A stretch of DNA of 34,957 nucleotides from a virus: positions 1 through 34,957 of IMG/VR virus record IMGVR_UViG_3300040856_000759; one strand, 5' to 3'. Each line of letters begins with the position of its first letter. Positions within the stretch are counted from its first letter, which is position 1. Positions 23,534 through 30,967 of the stretch are shown piece after piece. The position numbers and the translations under genes are program-made. The notes below the pieces were generated by a model, which did not search any database, was not told where the DNA came from, and was given only the letters and a program-made list of their open reading frames with translations.

Positions 23534-23541
23534 TATTTATA
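23534..23541 (-). promoter_or_regulatory. late promoter TATAAATA before gp18
   Basis: An exact T4 late consensus on the minus strand, 38 nt before ATG 23495. With AAGGAG 8 nt before the ATG, this gives a short leader with a strong ribosome site, fitting high-level late expression of the sheath. Confidence 0.8.
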
Positions 23542-23597
23542 CAGATCTAGGAAAAATGCTACTTAATATACGTATGAAAAGGGGTTGAAAAGGGCGT

Positions 23598-23605
23598 GAT
23601 AAATA
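23598..23605 (+). promoter_or_regulatory. late-promoter-like element GATAAATA before the HNH-type gene
   Basis: Plus strand: GATAAATA, CAGTT, ATG 23611. The 5-nt spacing equals that of minus-strand genes and argues against the GTG at 23596 as start. Confidence 0.5.
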
Positions 23606-23610
23606 CAGTT

Positions 23611-23949
23611 ATGACTAGGTCTTTATGTAAGCAATGCAAGAAACGCCCAGTTGCTATTAACTATTACAAGGGCAAAACACCATACTATAGAAGTAAATGT
23701 GATCGTTGTGCTAGTGGCAGATCACCCGGAATACCGTTTTGGCATAAAGCAGGATATCGTCAAAAAGACAAGTGTGATAAGTGTGGATATTCAAGCAAAC
23801 ACACTGAACAGTTCAATGTGTATCATATAGACGGAAACTTAACTAATTGTAAGCATAGCAACTTAAAAACTATTTGTGCTAACTGTCAAAGAATTATGCA
23901 AAAAACAGGTGTTACTTGGAAGCAGGGAGACCTAACACCTGACTTCTAA
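23611..23949 (+). CDS. HNH-type zinc endonuclease-like protein
   Basis: 112 aa from ATG 23611. Paired CxxC motifs (C6/C9, C30/C33, C55/C58 and C89/C92) frame 'YHIDGN' (H72, D74, N76) and 'NLKTICANC', the layout of small HNH nucleases with a structural zinc. Such proteins act as homing endonucleases or, in some phages, as packaging-linked nickases. It lies on the strand opposite to its neighbours and its 3' end overlaps the end of the dNMP kinase gene by 38 nt, tail to tail. GTG 23596 would add five residues but would place the late element inside the gene. Activity is not proven. Confidence 0.75.
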   Translation: MTRSLCKQCKKRPVAINYYKGKTPYYRSKCDRCASGRSPGIPFWHKAGYRQKDKCDKCGYSSKHTEQFNVYHIDGNLTNCKHSNLKTICANCQRIMQKTGVTWKQGDLTPDF

Positions 23950-24574
23950 CAGCGTTACCTAGATCTTCTAAAGTCCCATCATTCTCAATAACACCGTCAA
24001 CTTTTTCACCTACCCAAGCATATTCACTAATATGCACATCTGGGTGTTGCTCTTTCATCTTATCAGTAAGTATCATATTCTTAGTAACTAGTGCTTCTTT
24101 ATTATGTTCGTTTTGTTTAATAGCATCATCGAACCATATAGGATTAGGCCCACGTTTGATACGGTATACTTTACCACGCAGTCTTTTGATCATTTTAATT
24201 TCGTTAGGGAAACGTACATCGCTAATAACAGCATCTTGCTTCATTTGTAGCAGTTTGCTTTCTAAACTAGCAATCCATATATCGTCATGAAAACCTTTAC
24301 GTAGAACATCTGTACCCCAATATTGCAATATCCAACGTGGAGTAAGTTTTGGCATTTCTAGTTTTTCTGCCCACCATTCATCTACTTCTTCACGCCATGC
24401 ACGTGATTCTTCTGTGTTTCCTTCTAGTGCTTCTCGGTCCCAACCAAATACAGCAGAAACAGCATCTTTAAGTGTAGTGGCAAAACTAACACGTTTATAC
24501 CCACCTTCGCTAACAAGGGTGTCAGCACAGGTATCTTTTCCAGAGCCAATCAGGCCAACGAAACCAACAATCAT
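23912..24574 (-). CDS. deoxynucleoside monophosphate kinase (T4 gene 1 type)
   Basis: 220 aa; T4 gp1 has 241. It phosphorylates dNMPs to dNDPs to feed phage DNA synthesis. The P-loop is 'GLIGSGKDT' at 7-15, where K13 binds phosphate. Further signs are 'ILQYWGTDVLRKGFHDDIW' (T4: 'LMQALGTDLIVNNF...YW'), 'DAVISDVRFPNEIKMI' (T4: 'IVPDTRQDHEM') and 'VIENDGTLEDL' (T4: 'VITNDGSLEEL'). It is expressed from its own sigma-70 promoter at 24605-24633, consistent with early expression, while its neighbours are late genes. Confidence 0.88.
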   Translation of the reverse strand: MIVGFVGLIGSGKDTCADTLVSEGGYKRVSFATTLKDAVSAVFGWDREALEGNTEESRAWREEVDEWWAEKLEMPKLTPRWILQYWGTDVLRKGFHDDIWIASLESKLLQMKQDAVISDVRFPNEIKMIKRLRGKVYRIKRGPNPIWFDDAIKQNEHNKEALVTKNMILTDKMKEQHPDVHISEYAWVGEKVDGVIENDGTLEDLGNAVRSQVLGLPASK

Positions 24575-24604
24575 AGTAAGTTTATATATCCCATGTAAAA
24601 GTTT

Positions 24605-24633
24605 ATTATATACTAGGTGAATAAAAAAGTCAA
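24605..24633 (-). promoter_or_regulatory. near-consensus sigma-70 promoter for the dNMP kinase gene
   Basis: Minus strand: TTGACT (24628-24633), 17-nt spacer, TATAAT (24605-24610). The expected start is near 24598, 24 nt before ATG 24574. Boxes and spacing are identical to those of the gp32 promoter. It lies in the short gap after gp13. Confidence 0.88.
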
Positions 24634-24639
24634 GTGTTT

Positions 24640-25401
24640 TTATCCAATAACAAACGATAATGGAGTAGAACCGTCAACATAGTTTGCCAAATCTTGTTCT
24701 AACTTCTCAATATCCGATTGTGCATCCGCTTTGAGTGCGTCTCCGTTTAATGAAGTACCTCCTTGCGGTGTTGAAATTGTAGCAAATTTGCCACGTGCTT
24801 CACCAATCATGTATTTGCACGTTGCAAGTGTATAATCTTTTAACCATTGTCCTGCATAAGGATCACTTAGTAAAATAAAGTCTGGTCGTTGATTGTACAC
24901 CGCTAACATAACTTCTTCATCGCCTCTAGGTCTTTGCATTATTGTTAGTTTGTGATTAACTGGATCAAATTTAAAGTTAATAAAAGAGCCAAACATTTTA
25001 CCTACAAGTTCTTGATATCCAGCAAAGGCCATATAAGTTGCCAACCCGCCCATTTGCGTAGAACTTAATAGATAGGTGTTTGTGTATGCAAGGTTGAATG
25101 GTTCAAATATTGTACCACCTTGACCACCACCGCTTCTTGACCCAATACTTCTGCGAAACACTTCTTTGACACTTTGTATTTCATTTGGAAGTATGTAATC
25201 GTTAGTGTCTTCTTTTAATTCTAAAAATGCGTAAGATTCTTCTACAGCATTTTCTGCTCTTTGTCTATATTTGCCAAGTGCTTTCTCTAGTGCTACTTCG
25301 TAGTGATCAACATCTAGTTCAACGTCAATCATACCGTCACCTAGCAACTTCTTGACGTAATTAAACAGTTTTGTTTTTGCGGTATCTAATTGTGTGCTCA
25401 T
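24640..25401 (-). CDS. gp13: gp13 neck protein
   Basis: 253 aa; T4 gp13 has 309. With gp14 it forms the neck that seals the filled head and accepts the tail. Features that match marine-phage gp13 are the opening 'TAKTKLFNYVKKLLGDGMID', 'DHYEVALEKALGKYRQRAEN', 'FLELKEDTNDYILPNEIQSV' and 'QWLKDYTLATCKYMIGEARG' followed by 'DIEKLEQDLANY'. It faces away from gp14, which starts 43 nt away on the other strand; in T4 the two are co-directional. It starts 5 nt after AATAAATA with no Shine-Dalgarno. Confidence 0.75.
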   Translation of the reverse strand: MSTQLDTAKTKLFNYVKKLLGDGMIDVELDVDHYEVALEKALGKYRQRAENAVEESYAFLELKEDTNDYILPNEIQSVKEVFRRSIGSRSGGGQGGTIFEPFNLAYTNTYLLSSTQMGGLATYMAFAGYQELVGKMFGSFINFKFDPVNHKLTIMQRPRGDEEVMLAVYNQRPDFILLSDPYAGQWLKDYTLATCKYMIGEARGKFATISTPQGGTSLNGDALKADAQSDIEKLEQDLANYVDGSTPLSFVIG

Positions 25402-25406
25402 GCTAT

Positions 25407-25414
25407 TATTTATT
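25407..25414 (-). promoter_or_regulatory. late-promoter-like element AATAAATA before gp13
   Basis: Minus strand: AATAAATA, ATAGC, ATG 25401. Together with the plus-strand element at 25428-25435 it forms a 29-bp back-to-back promoter pair. Confidence 0.6.
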
Positions 25415-25427
25415 CGATCGTCATTCC

Positions 25428-25435
25428 AATAAATA
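25428..25435 (+). promoter_or_regulatory. late-promoter-like element AATAAATA before gp14
   Basis: Plus strand: AATAAATA, 8 nt, ATG 25444. It is the only promoter-like signal I see ahead of the seven-gene plus-strand operon, so that operon, heptose genes included, is probably late. Confidence 0.6.
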
Positions 25436-25443
25436 CATTTGTT

Positions 25444-26562
25444 ATGCCCAGATTAAGTTTATACAAACCGGAGAAATCCGCTGATTATCGCTTTATAGAC
25501 AAGACTGTATATGAAGCATTTCAAATCGGTGGAACAGACATATTTGTTCACAAATATGAGGGTCCTGTTGAGCCAGGTGTAGGAACGCCAACTCAACCCA
25601 AAGGAGTAAGTGATATTCCTGAGACTAAAATACAGGATTTATTATTTTTAGAAAATCGTGATAGAAAATATTCAGACGATGTTTATACATTGCGTGGTAT
25701 TTACAATGTACAAGATTTAGATTTTGACTTATCACAGTTTGGAATGTTTTTACAAAACGATACCGTGTTTATTACATTCCATCTAAACAGAAGTGTCGAG
25801 TCGATTGGTAGAAAACTTATGAGTGGCGATGTATTAGAACTACCGCACTTGGCAGATGACTATGCACTAAATGATTTCCAAGTATCACTAAAACGATTTT
25901 ATGTAATTGAAGATATAAGTCGTCCTAGCGAAGGCTTTTCACAAACTTGGTATCCACACTTGTTAAGAGCAAAATGCAAACCAATTATGGACAGCCAAGA
26001 ATTTAAAGATATTTTTGATAAAGAGTCAGGTGAAGAAGGCAAGAACTTACGTGATGTGCTTTCTACATATGAAAAAGAAATGCAAATTAATGAACAAGTA
26101 ATTGCACAAGCAGAGGCCGATGCACCAAAAACAGGATATGATACAAACCAATATTTTGTTGTACCTACTGATGATGCAGGTGATGTTAATATTGTCGATG
26201 ACGGTTCAAACACTCCAACTCTACAAACACCAAGTGGAAACTATTATATTGCATATGGTGGCGGGGACGGATTACCAGCGAATGGTTCACCATATACATT
26301 TGGTACTTCTTATCCTAGCAGTCCTGATAAAGGTGCATATCATTTAAGAACTGACTATTATCCTAATAGACTGTTTAGATATGATGGCAATCATTGGATT
26401 AAAGTTGATGACGGTGCAAGAATGAGTCTTACTAACACTGTACAAAATAGTGTTGTTAATGAATTTACAAACAATACAGAAACATATACAAATAGAAAAG
26501 GCAACACTCAGCCAGAGAAACAGCCTTTATCAACTGCATTGAAACCTGAGGCAGACGCTTAA
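25444..26562 (+). CDS. gp14: gp14-like neck protein with an added C-terminal module
   Basis: 372 aa from ATG 25444; T4 gp14 has 256. 'FIDKTVYEAFQIGGTDIFVH' leads to 'LFLENRDRKYSDDVYTLRGI', 'GMFLQNDTVFITFHLN', 'LMSGDVLELPHLADDYALND' and 'YPHLLRAKCKPIMDSQEFKD', a pattern that matches gp14 of marine T4-like phages. The identification is strengthened by gp15 following directly. Residues about 290-345 are an extension with 'DKGAYHLRTDYYPNRLFRYD' then 'GNHWIKV', the same type of module found in gp18. A TTG frame at 25390 is ruled out because it would run through the promoter. Stop and gp15 start overlap as TAATG. Confidence 0.72.
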   Translation: MPRLSLYKPEKSADYRFIDKTVYEAFQIGGTDIFVHKYEGPVEPGVGTPTQPKGVSDIPETKIQDLLFLENRDRKYSDDVYTLRGIYNVQDLDFDLSQFGMFLQNDTVFITFHLNRSVESIGRKLMSGDVLELPHLADDYALNDFQVSLKRFYVIEDISRPSEGFSQTWYPHLLRAKCKPIMDSQEFKDIFDKESGEEGKNLRDVLSTYEKEMQINEQVIAQAEADAPKTGYDTNQYFVVPTDDAGDVNIVDDGSNTPTLQTPSGNYYIAYGGGDGLPANGSPYTFGTSYPSSPDKGAYHLRTDYYPNRLFRYDGNHWIKVDDGARMSLTNTVQNSVVNEFTNNTETYTNRKGNTQPEKQPLSTALKPEADA

Positions 26563-27983
26563 TGGAACATTTTTACGACGGACAAATTAGAAGATTTGTT
26601 ACACAATTCATTCGTGCATTTAGTAACTTTAGTTACAAAGACAATGCTGGTACTTTAAGAAAAGTGCCTACTAGTTACGGAAACTTAACACGTCAAGTAG
26701 CACACATTATAAGAGATAATTCAGAAAACAAAGTTATTAGTGCACCTCGTATTGCTTGTTATATTACAGGGTTAGAGTATGCAAGAGAACGTGTACAAAG
26801 TCCAACACACGTTGATAAAGTTCATATTAGACATAGAGAATATGATGATGCAACAGGAACTTATAAAGACTTGCAAGGCGTCGGTAACACTGTAGAGCGT
26901 TTAATGCCTGTACCATTTACACTAAGAATGAAAGCAGATATTTGGTCAACTAATACAGATCAAAAATTACAAATTATGGAACAAATACTTGTTCTATATA
27001 ATCCTGCACTAGAAATACAAACAACAAACAACTATGTTGACTGGACTTCACTTAGTTTAATTGAACTAGCAAGTGTAAACTATTCAACTAGAAGTATTCC
27101 GCAAGGAACTGAAACAGAAATTGACATAGGCGAAATGGAATTTACAATGCCTATATGGATTACACCTCCGGCTAAAGTTAAAAAACTTGGTGTTATTGAA
27201 AAAATTATTATGAATATTTTCGATGAAAGCGGAAGTATCAGTGACGGAATTATTGATGCAACTATACCAACAGCAACAGTTGTTAAGTCACCAGGCGATT
27301 ATAAATTACTAGTTCTAAATAACACAGCACGTTTGTTACATGCACATGAAGGTGTAGATGAAAGTAAAACTGGAACGTTTACTACAACCGGAGATCCGAT
27401 AAGTTGGTTTAAATTACTAGATCAATATCCTGGTAAGTTTACTGCTGGAACAAGCACTATTAGACTTACAAAAAGTGACGGCAATGAAGTTGTAGCAACA
27501 GTTAGTCTGAATCCAACAGACGATACACAAATGGTATTGTCTATTGATAGTGATACTGTACCTGCAAATACAACACTTGTAGACAGTGTAAACAGTAGAG
27601 GAACCGTAGATGCTATTATTGATCCTACAACTTTTGCACCTGATTATACCACAATAACAGCAGGAACAAGGTATTTGATACTTAATGATATAAATCCAAA
27701 TGTAAAAGGCGACAGTTCTGATGCTAATGCTAATGCTTGGCAAAACGGAGATGGTTCAATATTCAAAGCAAACCAAAACGATATTATTACTTGGAACGGT
27801 AATAGTTGGGAAAAAACACTAGATGCAAGTGGCTCAAACGACGGAGCCGATTCTGCTTCATCACCAGACCCAGTGTACATAACTAATACATATACTGGAA
27901 TTCAGTACAAGTGGGAGAACGGATCTTGGCTGAAAAGTTTTGAAGGTGAATACGAGGCAGATGAATGGAGACTAGTCCTGTAA
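26562..27983 (+). CDS. gp15: gp15 tail completion/sheath stabiliser with a C-terminal extension
   Basis: 473 aa; T4 gp15 has 272. gp15 caps the tail and joins it to the neck. The start 'MEHFYDGQIRRFVTQFIRAF' then 'LRKVPTSYGNLTRQ' mirrors T4 'YFYNSSFRRYATLMGDLFSN' and 'IRVPITYASKEHF'. 'APRIACYITGLEYA' and 'QIMEQILVLYNPALEIQTTN' also correspond, up to 'MPIWITPPAKVKK' near 215. Residues about 230-473 are added: an 'LLVLNNTARLLHAHEG' domain with 'YPGKFTAGTSTIRLTKSDGN', then 'DIITWNGNSWEKTLD' and 'GIQYKWENGSWLKSF' modules that recall those in gp14 and gp18. The Nudix start lies inside its last codons. Confidence 0.85.
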   Translation: MEHFYDGQIRRFVTQFIRAFSNFSYKDNAGTLRKVPTSYGNLTRQVAHIIRDNSENKVISAPRIACYITGLEYARERVQSPTHVDKVHIRHREYDDATGTYKDLQGVGNTVERLMPVPFTLRMKADIWSTNTDQKLQIMEQILVLYNPALEIQTTNNYVDWTSLSLIELASVNYSTRSIPQGTETEIDIGEMEFTMPIWITPPAKVKKLGVIEKIIMNIFDESGSISDGIIDATIPTATVVKSPGDYKLLVLNNTARLLHAHEGVDESKTGTFTTTGDPISWFKLLDQYPGKFTAGTSTIRLTKSDGNEVVATVSLNPTDDTQMVLSIDSDTVPANTTLVDSVNSRGTVDAIIDPTTFAPDYTTITAGTRYLILNDINPNVKGDSSDANANAWQNGDGSIFKANQNDIITWNGNSWEKTLDASGSNDGADSASSPDPVYITNTYTGIQYKWENGSWLKSFEGEYEADEWRLVL

Positions 27984-28411
27984 AAGACATAATTTGTAGT
28001 GGTGCATTATTTTTTGCAAAAAGCACCGGCAAATTTTTATTTCTACAAAGAACAAAACATAAAACAGCAGGCCAATGGGGCCTAGTTGGTGGTATGAGTG
28101 AAGAAGGTGAAACACCTTGGAAAGCACTCGAACGTGAAATCAAAGAAGAAATTGGTGAAACTCCAAAATTTGAAAAAATTATTCCATTAGAATTATTCAC
28201 ATCCAAAGATCAAAAATTCTTTTTTCATACGTATGTTGTAATTGTTGAAAAAGAGTTTATTCCTGTACTAAATGAAGAACATAGCGGTTATGCTTGGACA
28301 AACGCAAAAGATTATCCAAAACCGTTGCACGTTGGATTACGTAATACCCTTCAAAATAAAGTAAATCAAACCAAGATTGACACAATAGTAGAAATAGTAA
28401 AAAGTTTATGA
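27965..28411 (+). CDS. Nudix hydrolase
   Basis: 148 aa. A complete Nudix box lies at 43-65: G43, five residues, E49, seven residues, then R57-E58-I-K-E61-E62-I-G64 and E65 where a hydrophobic residue is usual. Nudix enzymes cleave nucleoside diphosphates linked to another group, such as nucleotide sugars, NADH, ADP-ribose or RNA caps. The substrate here is unknown. The gene overlaps the end of gp15 by 19 nt and the start of hldE by 4 nt (ATGA), so it sits between structural and heptose genes; a nucleotide-sugar role is possible but not shown. Confidence 0.88.
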   Translation: METSPVKDIICSGALFFAKSTGKFLFLQRTKHKTAGQWGLVGGMSEEGETPWKALEREIKEEIGETPKFEKIIPLELFTSKDQKFFFHTYVVIVEKEFIPVLNEEHSGYAWTNAKDYPKPLHVGLRNTLQNKVNQTKIDTIVEIVKSL

Positions 28412-29646
28412 TTAAAGTAATTGGCGATATAATGCTTGATCGTTGGATTCTCGGCTCAGCAGATAGAATGAGTCCAGAAGCACCCGTACCTGTACTAAAA
28501 GAACAATCACAAGAATACAGTGTAGGTGGTGCAGGAAATCTTGCTTTAAACCTTGCAAATTTAAGCGTAGACGTTAGTTTACATGGTGCAGTAGGTAGTG
28601 ACAAAGAAGGTTATAAAGTCATTGAATTACTAAAAGACTGTAATACACTGACCAGTAATGTTTCATTTGATAATGAATTAACAACAACAAAAACTAGGCT
28701 TGTAGGTCAAGGTGGTCAACATATCCTACGTTGGGATAGAGAAACACACTATCAAGGTGACACAAAGAAATCACTTAATGTTAATAATAATGATGTAGTT
28801 GTAGTAAGTGATTACAATAAAGGTGTTATTGATCTAGAACTAATGAACAGTTTAAAAGATGTAAAAGTGTTTGTAGATCCAAAACAAATGCCACAAATGT
28901 ACAAAGATTGTTTTTTAGTAAAACCTAATATGTCTGAATATAACAGTTGGTTTGGAGAGTTTGACATTGCAAAAGCAAAGCAACATCTAGTTCAATTTAA
29001 CTGGGAATGGTTGGTTGTTACTGATGGTGCAAACGGTGTGCATGTTATAAACAAAAAAGATCACTGGCATTTTAAAGAAGATGTTAGAGAAGTTGCAGAT
29101 GTTACTGGTGCAGGAGATACTTTTTTAGCAGTGTTAGTATACGGCCATGTTATTAAAAACATGAATATTCAAGATAGTTGTAAATTAGCCTGTTATGCAA
29201 GTGCTAGAAATGTTGAAAAAAGAGGAGTACATCCTGTAAGTTTTGAAGACTTGTATAGAGGCGTTGTATGGACAAATGGTGTGTTTGATATACTACACCC
29301 AGGACATTTAGAACTACTAAAGTATGCTAAAAATTTAGGACAAAAACTAATTGTAGGTATTAATGATGACGAAAGTGTAAGGCGTTTAAAGGGCGATGGA
29401 CGACCTGTAAATGATTTTGTAACACGAAAACGTCAATTAGAAATGCTACCGTGGGTAGATGAAGTTGTTGTATTTGCAGAAGATACGCCTCAAGAAATTT
29501 TAGAAAATATTAGACCTGATATTATTGTAAAAGGCGGTGACTATACAAGAGAAACAACAGTTGGTCATGAATTAGCAGAAGTAAAAATATTTCCTACAAT
29601 TCAAGGTCATAGCACAACAGATATTATAGGAAGGATCAAAGAATGA
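28408..29646 (+). CDS. hldE: HldE: bifunctional heptose-7-phosphate kinase / heptose-1-phosphate adenylyltransferase
   Basis: 412 aa; E. coli HldE has 477. It carries out two steps of ADP-heptose synthesis: phosphorylation of D-glycero-D-manno-heptose 7-phosphate at C1, and later adenylylation of heptose 1-phosphate. Kinase (about 1-283): 'VIGDIMLDRW', 'RMSPEAPVPVLK', 'VGGAGNLALNLA' and the GAGD site at 234-237 with D237 as base. Adenylyltransferase (about 284-412): 'VVWTNGVFDILHPGHLELLK' with HPGH at 297-300, 'RRLKGDGRPVN', 'EDTPQEIL' and 'VKGGDY', all as in E. coli. The kinase half is about 30 residues shorter than in E. coli. It overlaps its neighbours by 4 nt. Confidence 0.95.
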   Translation: MIKVIGDIMLDRWILGSADRMSPEAPVPVLKEQSQEYSVGGAGNLALNLANLSVDVSLHGAVGSDKEGYKVIELLKDCNTLTSNVSFDNELTTTKTRLVGQGGQHILRWDRETHYQGDTKKSLNVNNNDVVVVSDYNKGVIDLELMNSLKDVKVFVDPKQMPQMYKDCFLVKPNMSEYNSWFGEFDIAKAKQHLVQFNWEWLVVTDGANGVHVINKKDHWHFKEDVREVADVTGAGDTFLAVLVYGHVIKNMNIQDSCKLACYASARNVEKRGVHPVSFEDLYRGVVWTNGVFDILHPGHLELLKYAKNLGQKLIVGINDDESVRRLKGDGRPVNDFVTRKRQLEMLPWVDEVVVFAEDTPQEILENIRPDIIVKGGDYTRETTVGHELAEVKIFPTIQGHSTTDIIGRIKE

Positions 29647-30134
29647 TTGTCGAAGCCTATTTGCCTAACTGGAAAGACTACGAGGAAATTTATAATGAAT
29701 GGTCAGAAAAGAACAAAGAAAATTACAACACAGATAGTACTACTGTAGGATTTGATATTGGACAACCAGGTATACCTAATGCGTTTGATTGGAAAATAAA
29801 AGAAGACTACAACAAAGCAATACAAAGTATTATACCTAATTGGAATTTTGGAAAGATATTAAACATCTGGGGTGTATATTATAGAGATTTTGGATATCAA
29901 ACATTACATAGACATAACCAAGATAGTGTTGCTACAATTTTATATTTTGATACACAACCCGAAGAAGACAAGTTGACAACATTAAACGGTTTAATGTATA
30001 CTATATATGATGATGTTCATAGAACATTTAAGCCTGAACCAGGCAAATTAATTTTGATGAACTGGGACGTATGGCACGGAGTATATCCTGCTAAAGAACC
30101 TAGAAGAAGTTTTATGGTGGACTTTGCTACATGA
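29643..30134 (+). CDS. 2OG-Fe(II) oxygenase-like protein between hldE and hldD
   Basis: 163 aa. 'YQTLHRHNQDSVATILYFDT' gives candidate iron ligands H89 or H91 and D94, 'NWDVWHGVYPAKEPRRSFMV' gives H145 and R154/R155, and 'FKPEPGKLILMN' is the strand before the distal histidine. This is the layout of small phage 2OG-Fe(II) oxygenases, which hydroxylate unknown targets. The spacing of the first motif (HxHxxD) departs from the simple HxD form, so activity is less certain than for the 202-aa protein at 9995-10603. It overlaps hldE and hldD by 4 nt each; modification of a sugar or lipid from the same pathway is a possible role. Confidence 0.65.
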   Translation: MIVEAYLPNWKDYEEIYNEWSEKNKENYNTDSTTVGFDIGQPGIPNAFDWKIKEDYNKAIQSIIPNWNFGKILNIWGVYYRDFGYQTLHRHNQDSVATILYFDTQPEEDKLTTLNGLMYTIYDDVHRTFKPEPGKLILMNWDVWHGVYPAKEPRRSFMVDFAT

Positions 30135-30967
30135 ATATATTAATGACAGGAGACGCTGGGTTCATCGGTCAAAATCTAGCATTTTATCTAGTTGACCGCG
30201 GACATAGTATTGAAGGCTTTGATTGGAAGGGACCTGACGTTTTACCTAATCCAGAAAAATTTGATTGGGTAATACACCTAGGTGCTATTAGTTCTACAAC
30301 AGAAACAGATGTGGAAAAAGTGCTTAAACAAAATTACGAATTCACAATGAATCTAATTCAAATATGTGATAAGTTTGGTGTTAACATGCAAATAGCAAGT
30401 TCTGCTAGTGTGTATGGTCCAGGTTTAGACGGATACAAAGAAGATAGTAAATGTTTACCACAAAGTCCTTATGCATGGAGCAAGTATCTTATTGACAGAT
30501 TTTTAGTTGAAGCAGGTATCTACAATAAAGAGTTTAACATGAACATTCAAGCGTTTAGGTACTTTAATGTATATGGGCCAAAAGAAGAACACAAAGGTGA
30601 CCAAGCAAGTCCTGTACACAAATTTACTGAACAAGCCAAAAAAGATAAAGTGATAAAAGTTTTTGAAAACAGCGACAACTATGTTAGAGATTTTATTTGT
30701 GTAAGTGATGTATGTAGAGTACACGAAAAAATGCTTTCACAAGATACTAGCGGAATATTTAATGTTGGTACAGGAACAACTACAAGTTTCCAAAGTGTTG
30801 CTGATACTATTGCCAGTAAGTTTGGGGCAACTATTGAAACTATTCCCATGCCAGAAAAATTAAAAGGACAATATCAAGAATATACTTGTGCAGACTTGAC
30901 AAATTTAAATAAACATTGTAAAATAGAAGACTATATGACAGTTAAGGAATACATTAATGCCTACTAA
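30131..30967 (+). CDS. hldD: HldD: ADP-L-glycero-D-manno-heptose 6-epimerase
   Basis: 278 aa; E. coli HldD has 310. It converts ADP-D-glycero-D-manno-heptose to the L-glycero form used by LPS heptosyltransferases. It is an extended short-chain dehydrogenase: 'GDAGFIGQN' (7-15) binds the cofactor, Y114-x3-K118 is the catalytic pair, and K155 lies in 'FRYFNVYGPKEEHKGDQAS', which equals the HldD signature 'YGPREGHKGSMAS' holding the second catalytic lysine. 'SGIFNVGTGTTTSFQSVAD' and 'MPEKLKGQYQEYTCADLTNL' match E. coli almost word for word. Compared with E. coli it lacks about 30 residues near position 40, and it keeps all key residues. Confidence 0.93.
   Translation: MNILMTGDAGFIGQNLAFYLVDRGHSIEGFDWKGPDVLPNPEKFDWVIHLGAISSTTETDVEKVLKQNYEFTMNLIQICDKFGVNMQIASSASVYGPGLDGYKEDSKCLPQSPYAWSKYLIDRFLVEAGIYNKEFNMNIQAFRYFNVYGPKEEHKGDQASPVHKFTEQAKKDKVIKVFENSDNYVRDFICVSDVCRVHEKMLSQDTSGIFNVGTGTTTSFQSVADTIASKFGATIETIPMPEKLKGQYQEYTCADLTNLNKHCKIEDYMTVKEYINAY

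Noticed and set aside
23596-23610. GTG start for the HNH-type gene
   Set aside because: It would place the GATAAATA element inside the gene; ATG 23611 has the 5-nt spacing seen at other genes.
25390-25443. TTG-started N-terminal extension of gp14
   Set aside because: It would translate through the divergent late promoter and overlap the gp13 start; ATG 25444 begins the conserved-looking 'MPRLSLYKPEKSADYRFIDK'.
27417-28206. Minus-strand frames opposite gp15 and the Nudix gene
   Set aside because: They are antisense to strongly supported genes and show no family features or ribosome sites.
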